NCBI GenBank assembly: GCA_028682985.1
Contig: JAJRAE010000015.1
Coordinates: 1 to 11,346, forward strand
Source of the DNA: Methanobacterium sp.
Lineage (GTDB): Archaea > Methanobacteriota > Methanobacteria > Methanobacteriales > Methanobacteriaceae
Direction of reading: 5' to 3'
Length of the DNA stretch: 11,346 nt
The notes under the pieces were generated by a model. The model searched no databases, was not told where the DNA came from, and saw only the letters and a program-made list of their open reading frames with translations. The position numbers and the translations under genes were made by a program. This document shows, in pieces, positions 6,472 to 11,346 of the stretch; within the stretch, counting starts at the first letter, position 1; each line of letters opens with the position of its first letter.

Positions 6472-6498
6472 GATACAAGATGTGTTTCATTTTGTATC
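6472..6498. promoter_or_regulatory. 27-bp inverted repeat upstream of the hisG promoter
   Basis: GATACAAGATG (6472-6482) and CATTTTGTATC (6488-6498) are inverted arms matching at 10 of 11 positions around a 5-nt TGTTT spacer. The site abuts the BRE/TATA region of hisG (roughly -37 to -63 relative to its start) and lies in the gap shared with the divergent TMEM175-type gene. This is the expected shape and place of a dimeric regulator's operator. It is upstream of the transcript start, so it is not an RNA leader element for hisG. Confidence 0.6.
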
Positions 6499-6643
6499 CT
6501 TACAAAAGGTAAATTTTAGGATAAAAGACATAAAAAGATATATTTTATTGGAATAATCAATAAGAACATAATAAAAGTGAGAATATTGTTTAAACACCAT
6601 AAAATCATAGATAGATCAGAAGTTATTTGAGAGGGTAATAAGT

Positions 6644-7255
6644 ATGGTGAAATCAGGTTACAATGATTCATTTATTTCTACCAAACGAATTGAAACACTA
6701 GTGGATGGTATTTTTGCTATTGCTATGACTTTAATGGTTTTAAATTTACATTTACCAGATACCACAGGAGGAACAAACGCCGCTGTTTGGGCTGCCTTGG
6801 GAAATCAGGGCACTAACATCTTTATTTACGCTCTCAGCTTCTTCATATTAACTGCATTTTGGCTAAACCATCATCGTGGATTTGACCAAATCCAAAGAGC
6901 AGACATGGGATTATTCAGATTAAACGTGATATGGCTATTTTTTGTAGCTATAATGCCTTTTTCGACTTATTTAGTTGGTGATTATGGTAGTAGCACACCA
7001 GCAGCACTTTTTTTCAACACCAATCTTTTCTTGCTGGGAATATTTTCGTTTTTAATTAGAAGACAGGTCATAGAAAATGAACTAAGTGATAAACCCCTCA
7101 AAAAGGAAGATGTAAATTTAACTTATAAGCTACATCTGATTATCCCCGGGATAGCAGCATTAGGAATGATATTATCATTCCTGATACCGGATTATTGTTA
7201 TTTTGTCTATTTACTGCAGCCCATACTGCCCACTATTATAAAACGGATTTCATGA
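6644..7255 (+). CDS. TMEM175/DUF1211-family membrane protein
   Basis: 203 aa with six hydrophobic segments at about 18-37, 57-74, 91-110, 119-137, 162-181 and 183-199, the single-repeat layout of prokaryotic TMEM175 proteins, which form tetrameric potassium-selective channels. The first helix begins RIETLVDGIFAIAMTLMVL (15-33), matching the family's RxxxFSDGVFAIAxTLLvL signature, but with LVD in place of FSD. The second conserved region, AFWLNHHRGF (71-80), and MPFSTYLVGDY (104-114) also fit. Channel activity is known only for some family members, so it is an inference here. Start: GAGGGT at 6631-6636 is a usable ribosome site 7-9 nt before the ATG. It is divergent from hisG across a 208-bp gap and convergent with the M48 protease, 52 bp downstream. 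Confidence 0.82.
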   Translation: MVKSGYNDSFISTKRIETLVDGIFAIAMTLMVLNLHLPDTTGGTNAAVWAALGNQGTNIFIYALSFFILTAFWLNHHRGFDQIQRADMGLFRLNVIWLFFVAIMPFSTYLVGDYGSSTPAALFFNTNLFLLGIFSFLIRRQVIENELSDKPLKKEDVNLTYKLHLIIPGIAALGMILSFLIPDYCYFVYLLQPILPTIIKRIS

Positions 7256-7307
7256 AAAGTAATAAAAATATCATGAATTCCAATTTATAACAATCAACAA
7301 TTTTTTA

Positions 7308-8723
7308 TTAATTCCTACCAAAAGACCTCTTAAATCCACTGAAAACATCTTTAATTGACTGCCATAGAGGATGTTTAACCTGCGGTACTGTTTTCATGTT
7401 TTCCAGGCGGTCCACCCGGAAGTATATGGGTGGATGGGTGTCGAAGGAGATCCAGCTGGGCACCCGGGTGGGTGAGGCTCTTTCCATCTGCAGTCTGGCG
7501 AATCCTATTTTTCTTAGCGCCTGGGCCAGAACCTGGGGCTGGCCTATCTTCATGGCAGATACCAGGTCGGCTCTAGTTTCAAAGAATTTACCTATGAAGA
7601 AGATGATTGCAAAGACCAGGATGATGTAGATGATGGGGTTGATGAGTACTATGGGGAAAAATAGGGTAAATCTAAGTATGAATTCCGCTGATATTATGCT
7701 GAAAAGCACCAGGGGGTCTCTGCCCTGGAGATGGCCCAGTTCATGTCCCAGTACACCCAAGATTTCATCCTCCTCCAGCTGCACCAAGAGTCCGGTGGTT
7801 ATTAGAATCAAACCTCGCCCTGGGCTGGGTCCGGTGGCTGCTGCGTTGGGCACCATGGTGTTAGATATAACAATCTTGGGAACTGGAAGGTTGAATTGGT
7901 CGGTGGCCTTCTTAACTAGACTGTAAACATCAACCAACTTGTCTATCCTGCTTTTTGGGTTGCACTGGAACCCGTAGCTTTCCATTATATCTTCTCCTAT
8001 TTCGCAGGTAGGAGATTCTCCAACTGCCAGTGTTTTATTGTAGATCTCCTTCTTCATCCTGGTAACCACTTCTTTGCCGAATTTCTTCTGGAAATCCTGG
8101 AACTCTTCAATGGGAAGCTGGTATTGGATGATGTGCACCCGGGGATTTTCTGGAGTGATCCTCCAGTTGTTCCTCAATAGGAACAGACGGTCTGATAAGA
8201 GGACTACGGCTAGCTGGAAGATTATTATTGCAGCGATGGCGAAGATTATTCCAAATAATAGGAATAGGGTTATATTTATCCCGAAAAATAGGATGTAGAT
8301 CAGTATCATGTTGCTTGAAAACATTCGATCTGAGAGCTTCTTGCGGGCGGTGGGTGCTTGTTCTGGAATAATATCCTTTCCTTCTATCCATGCGAAGTAA
8401 AGTGTGGAGTGACGCAGGTTGTCTTCAAATAGCTGCACCAGAAATAACAGGTCTTCCTTAATGACCTCCATAAATTGGGGTGTTACATCTGATTCTGGAG
8501 TGAGGACTATTTTTAGTGGATTATCTACCTCCACCTCTACCATCAGTTTCCCTGGTTTATCTGGCTCCTGTGCTTTGAAGTATAAGTGGTTAACTCGGCG
8601 GTTGATACTGGTGAAGGTGTCCTTTTTTATCTCCAGATATTTGTCCACTATATAATCCAGTATTTCCTGCTGGTGTGATGGTGCTATCTCCACTTCAACC
8701 GTATATATTTCTGATTTAAGCAT
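7308..8723 (-). CDS. M48-family (HtpX-like) membrane zinc metalloprotease
   Basis: 471 aa integral membrane protease. Zinc site: HELGH at 327-331 (His327, Glu328, His331), with Glu382 in FETRADLVSA as the likely third ligand. Upstream, PNAAATGPSPGRGLILITTGLL (292-313) matches the M48 NAxATG strand, and THPP (429-432) is the usual C-terminal motif. Two helices lie before the catalytic domain (about 138-158 and 159-178) and a hydrophobic pair follows the zinc helix (about 339-379). HtpX-type enzymes degrade misfolded membrane proteins with the active site facing the cytoplasm. An extra soluble N-terminal region (about 1-130) of mixed alpha/beta character is not part of the core HtpX enzyme and makes this protein much longer than the ~290-aa bacterial form. 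A GGAAGA ribosome site lies about 5 nt before the ATG. It appears monocistronic. Confidence 0.9.
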   Translation of the reverse strand: MLKSEIYTVEVEIAPSHQQEILDYIVDKYLEIKKDTFTSINRRVNHLYFKAQEPDKPGKLMVEVEVDNPLKIVLTPESDVTPQFMEVIKEDLLFLVQLFEDNLRHSTLYFAWIEGKDIIPEQAPTARKKLSDRMFSSNMILIYILFFGINITLFLLFGIIFAIAAIIIFQLAVVLLSDRLFLLRNNWRITPENPRVHIIQYQLPIEEFQDFQKKFGKEVVTRMKKEIYNKTLAVGESPTCEIGEDIMESYGFQCNPKSRIDKLVDVYSLVKKATDQFNLPVPKIVISNTMVPNAAATGPSPGRGLILITTGLLVQLEEDEILGVLGHELGHLQGRDPLVLFSIISAEFILRFTLFFPIVLINPIIYIILVFAIIFFIGKFFETRADLVSAMKIGQPQVLAQALRKIGFARLQMERASPTRVPSWISFDTHPPIYFRVDRLENMKTVPQVKHPLWQSIKDVFSGFKRSFGRN

Positions 8724-8907
8724 TTTACATCTTCCAATAAAAAATATTATATTTACATATAGAATATATTTTCAATTTGTTATTTTTGTAATGGAAATTA
8801 TAAGAAATTTCTTACTAAATTTAGTTAATCATAACCGCTAATATTTTTACTTAAAATATTTACCTTTTAAAAAAAACATTTAACTAACACGCACAATTAT
8901 TCAATTT

Positions 8908-8912
8908 GGAGG
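8908..8912 (+). promoter_or_regulatory. Shine-Dalgarno site that decides the fcl start
   Basis: GGAGG directly abuts ATG 8913 (no spacing), so that ATG cannot be the start served by it. GTG 8919 lies 6 nt away, the normal spacing; ATG 8928 is 15 nt away. The GTG is therefore the preferred start, with ATG 8928 second. Confidence 0.6.
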
Positions 8913-8918
8913 ATGGAA

Positions 8919-9869
8919 GTGAATTCTATGTCTTTTTGGGAAAATAAAAAATTTCTGGTTACCGGTGGTGCAGGATTCCTGGGTAGTTATGTTGTAGAGA
9001 AATTAATAGATAGAGGAGTGAAAGAGGAAGATATTAGAGTTCCAAGAAGCAGGGGGATGGATTTAAGAATAATGGATAATTGTGTTAAAGCAGTGCATGA
9101 TATTGATGTAGTTATTCATTTGGCAGCCAGAGTTGGTGGAATTGGATTTAACAGATCATATCCGGGAATTCTCTTTTATGATAATGCAATAATGGGTATA
9201 CAGTTAATGGAAGCTGCTAGGAGGGAAAATGTGGAAAAATTTGTGGCTATAGGCACTGTTTGTGCCTATCCTAAATTTACTCCTATTCCATTTAATGAGA
9301 ATGATTTATGGAACGGATATCCTGAAGAAACAAACGCCCCCTATGGTTTGGCTAAAAAAATGTTACTGGTACAGTCTCAATCTTACCGGATACAATATAA
9401 TTTTAACTCCATATATCTATTACCAGTAAATCTTTATGGTCCAGGAGATAATTTCGATTTAGAGAGTTCACATGTCATTCCTGCTTTAATAAGGAAATTT
9501 GTAGAAGCTGTTGACATGGGGAAAGGAGAGGTAAATGTTTGGGGTACTGGATCTGCTTCAAGAGAATTTTTGTATGTTAAAGATGCAGCTGAAGCTATTG
9601 TTCTTGCAACGGAGAACTATAATAAACCTGATCCCATTAATATTGGTGCTGGATTTGAAATTTCAATAAAAGATTTAGCAGAATTAATAGCAAAACTAGC
9701 AGGCTACAAAGGAAATATTGTATGGGATGAAACTAAACCTGATGGACAGCCCAGGCGATGTTTGGTTATAAGTAAAGCAGAGAAAGAATTTGGTTTTAGA
9801 GCTAAAGTAGATTTATCTGAGGGATTAGAAGATACTATTAAATGGTATAGGGATAAAAATGATAAATAA
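8919..9869 (+). CDS. fcl: GDP-L-fucose synthase (GDP-4-keto-6-deoxymannose epimerase-reductase)
   Basis: Converts GDP-4-keto-6-deoxy-D-mannose to GDP-L-fucose by 3,5-epimerisation and NADPH reduction; cytoplasmic short-chain dehydrogenase. Numbered from GTG 8919 (316 aa, the usual length): Rossmann motif TGGAGFLG (15-22), the GMER-type AARVGGIGFN (69-78), the active-site strand GTVCAYP with Thr113 in place of the usual Ser and Cys115, Tyr142 and Lys146 (YGLAK), and NLYGPGDNF followed by SHVIPAL with the epimerase His185. The near-complete match to the GMER signature separates it from generic NAD epimerases. The frame also allows ATG 8913, but the GGAGG site favours GTG 8919. It pairs functionally with the convergent gmd downstream, which makes its substrate. 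The gene looks more AT-rich than the protease next to it, which may mean acquisition with a surface-glycan cluster. Confidence 0.88.
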   Translation: MNSMSFWENKKFLVTGGAGFLGSYVVEKLIDRGVKEEDIRVPRSRGMDLRIMDNCVKAVHDIDVVIHLAARVGGIGFNRSYPGILFYDNAIMGIQLMEAARRENVEKFVAIGTVCAYPKFTPIPFNENDLWNGYPEETNAPYGLAKKMLLVQSQSYRIQYNFNSIYLLPVNLYGPGDNFDLESSHVIPALIRKFVEAVDMGKGEVNVWGTGSASREFLYVKDAAEAIVLATENYNKPDPINIGAGFEISIKDLAELIAKLAGYKGNIVWDETKPDGQPRRCLVISKAEKEFGFRAKVDLSEGLEDTIKWYRDKNDK

Positions 9870-9908
9870 CCAATTAAAACTACATTTATGTTGCGGGAAC
9901 AGTATATT

Positions 9909-9935
9909 ATGTCAATATTAATTTCTGGAGGATAA
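9909..9935 (+). other. eight-codon open frame after fcl, possible gene relic
   Basis: ATG at 9909 opens MSILISGG and then stops. The peptide resembles the first residues of many nucleotide-sugar epimerases (M-x-I-L-I-T-G-G-A-G-F). It may be the stump of a further SDR gene lost where gmd was brought in on the other strand, or chance. The same bases contain GGAGG (9927-9931), a ribosome site with no start codon after it. Confidence 0.15.
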
Positions 9936-9949
9936 TAAATAGCCTGAAT

Positions 9950-10993
9950 TTAATCTTTCTGCCACCATTTATTAGGAAATTTATTTTCAAGGATTTTATC
10001 TCCTTCTCCAATAACTTCCAAGCCTAATTTTCTCATATCTGCATCTATCATAATTTTTATAATGTCTTTAAATTTGATTTTAGGTTTCCAATTTAGTTTT
10101 TTATTTGCTTTTTGGGTATCAGCAACAAGGGATTCTACTTCTGTAGGTCTGAAATATCTGGGATCAATTTCTATATAATTTTCGAATTCTAATCCAACAT
10201 AATTAAATGCAGTTTTTAGGAACTCATTTATAGAATGTGTTTCTCCGGTGCCCAATACAAAGTCGTCCGGGTTTTTTTGCTGTAAAATTTTCCACATTAC
10301 TTCTACATATTCTGGAGCAAATCCCCAGTCTCTTTTTCCATATAGATTACCTAAATATAATTTTTCCTGTTTTTTGGCTAATATTCTGGCTAATGCCATA
10401 GTTATCTTTCTAGTAACAAATGTTTCACCTCTTCTGGGTGATTCATGGTTAAATAATATTCCATTTGATGCAAATAAGCCATATCCTTCCCGGTAATTTT
10501 TCACCATCCAGTATGCATATGTTTTGGAACAGGCATAGGGACTTCTTGGATGGAATGGGGTTTCCTCGCTTTGTGGTGATGCTGTTGTTCCATACATTTC
10601 ACTGCTGGAAGCTTGATATAATTTCATATTTTTATTGCTGTGTCTCATAGCTTCCAGTATTCTTGTGGTTCCTAATGCAACAACGTTGCTGGTGTATTCT
10701 GGCATGTCAAAGCTAACACGAACATGACTTTGTGCTCCAAGATTATAGATTTCATCAGGTTGAAGTTTGTAAATTAATGATGAGATTTGTCCAGCATCTG
10801 TAAGGTCCCCATAATGTAATCTTAAATTTCCATTTTCATGTATATCCTGGAAAATATGGTCAATTCTTCCAGTATTAAATGAACTGCTTCTTCTTATAAT
10901 ACCATGGACTTCATAACCATAATTTAGAAGTAATTCAGCCAAATAAGAACCGTCTTGACCTGTTATTCCTATTATTAAAGCTTTTTTCATCAT
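9950..10993 (-). CDS. gmd: GDP-mannose 4,6-dehydratase
   Basis: Makes GDP-4-keto-6-deoxy-D-mannose from GDP-mannose, the step before Fcl in GDP-L-fucose synthesis (also a source of GDP-rhamnose and related sugars). 347 aa, typical length. Motifs: NADP-binding GITGQDGSYL (9-18); active-site strand QASSSEMYG with Ser130 where E. coli has Thr, Glu132, Tyr153 and Lys157 (SPYACSK); the GMD-specific NGILFNHESPRRGETFVTRK (177-196); RDWGFAPEYV (221-230); and IDPRYFRPTEVESLVAD (276-292). These leave little doubt about the family. Two ATG codons stand in tandem (10993 and 10990); AGGA (11000-10997) is 3 nt from the first and 6 nt from the second, so the second may be used. TATA-like sequence lies at about 11011-11028, giving a very short or no leader. 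It is unusual that it opposes fcl rather than sharing an operon. Its promoter side runs into AT-rich spacer and then the poly-G end. Confidence 0.93.
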   Translation of the reverse strand: MMKKALIIGITGQDGSYLAELLLNYGYEVHGIIRRSSSFNTGRIDHIFQDIHENGNLRLHYGDLTDAGQISSLIYKLQPDEIYNLGAQSHVRVSFDMPEYTSNVVALGTTRILEAMRHSNKNMKLYQASSSEMYGTTASPQSEETPFHPRSPYACSKTYAYWMVKNYREGYGLFASNGILFNHESPRRGETFVTRKITMALARILAKKQEKLYLGNLYGKRDWGFAPEYVEVMWKILQQKNPDDFVLGTGETHSINEFLKTAFNYVGLEFENYIEIDPRYFRPTEVESLVADTQKANKKLNWKPKIKFKDIIKIMIDADMRKLGLEVIGEGDKILENKFPNKWWQKD

Positions 10994-11155
10994 AAATCCT
11001 GGATTTTGAAATATAATATTTGAATATAGATGAAATTATTTTCTTGTTATAGTATTAATTAAATTAATGTTTAGAATATTTAATAAAAAAAAATTTAATT
11101 ACATTTTTATTGAAAAAAAATAATGGTTTAATAAATAGAATTAATTCAACCCCGC
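10994..11155. other. AT-rich spacer upstream of gmd
   Basis: No gene is visible. It holds the likely gmd promoter (minus strand, TATA-like at about 11011-11028) and runs of A and T. It ends in the palindrome CCCCGCGGGG (11150-11159), which marks the abrupt change to G-only sequence. Confidence 0.5.

Positions 11156-11346
<191 letters not shown>

Noticed and set aside
8913..8918. ATG 8913 as the fcl start
   Set aside because: It touches the GGAGG site with no spacing; GTG 8919 has the normal 6-nt spacing and keeps the full domain.

Overview
The window looks like a chromosomal piece of a mesophilic, AT-rich methanogenic archaeon of the Methanobacteriales (Methanobacterium-like). The evidence is a secreted protein carrying pseudomurein-binding (PNYV-type) repeats, which are tied to the pseudomurein wall of this order; archaeal TATA boxes placed about 25-45 nt ahead of starts; Shine-Dalgarno sites of the GGAGG/GGTGAT type; T-rich transcript ends; and an archaeal MinD and a zinc-ribbon membrane protein of methanogen style. 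This placement is inferred from protein features, since no rRNA or tRNA gene is present.

Left part (1-3200): a terminator and promoter lead into a secreted glutamine-amidotransferase-like protein with intact Cys-His-Glu residues and C-terminal pseudomurein-binding repeats (302-1750). Next comes a two-gene unit, a 54-residue highly charged protein (1949-2113) followed by a coiled-coil protein (2147-2527), with a palindrome near its likely transcription start. An unrecognised acidic protein faces it (2614-3054, minus).

Middle (3195-6435, all minus): a zinc-ribbon/four-helix membrane protein with a tandem direct repeat upstream of its promoter; a MinD-family ATPase with a probable C-terminal membrane-targeting helix; 667 bp without a recognisable gene; and a long-form HisG (ATP phosphoribosyltransferase) that appears to be transcribed leaderless and has a 27-bp inverted repeat directly upstream of its TATA box.

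Right part (6644-10993): a TMEM175/DUF1211-type membrane protein (plus) meets an M48/HtpX-like membrane metalloprotease (minus) tail to tail. Then come GDP-L-fucose synthase (fcl, plus) and GDP-mannose 4,6-dehydratase (gmd, minus), convergent, which together would turn GDP-mannose into GDP-L-fucose for surface glycans. These two genes look more AT-rich than the protease next to them and may be the edge of a glycan cluster that continues beyond the window.

The last ~190 bases are almost pure G with scattered T, in a strongly AT-rich genome. They are most likely a sequencing or assembly artefact at a contig end and should not be read as biology. No convincing new multi-gene system is visible. 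The best leads are the wall-bound amidotransferase-like enzyme, the hisG operator-like palindrome and the small-protein/coiled-coil pair.
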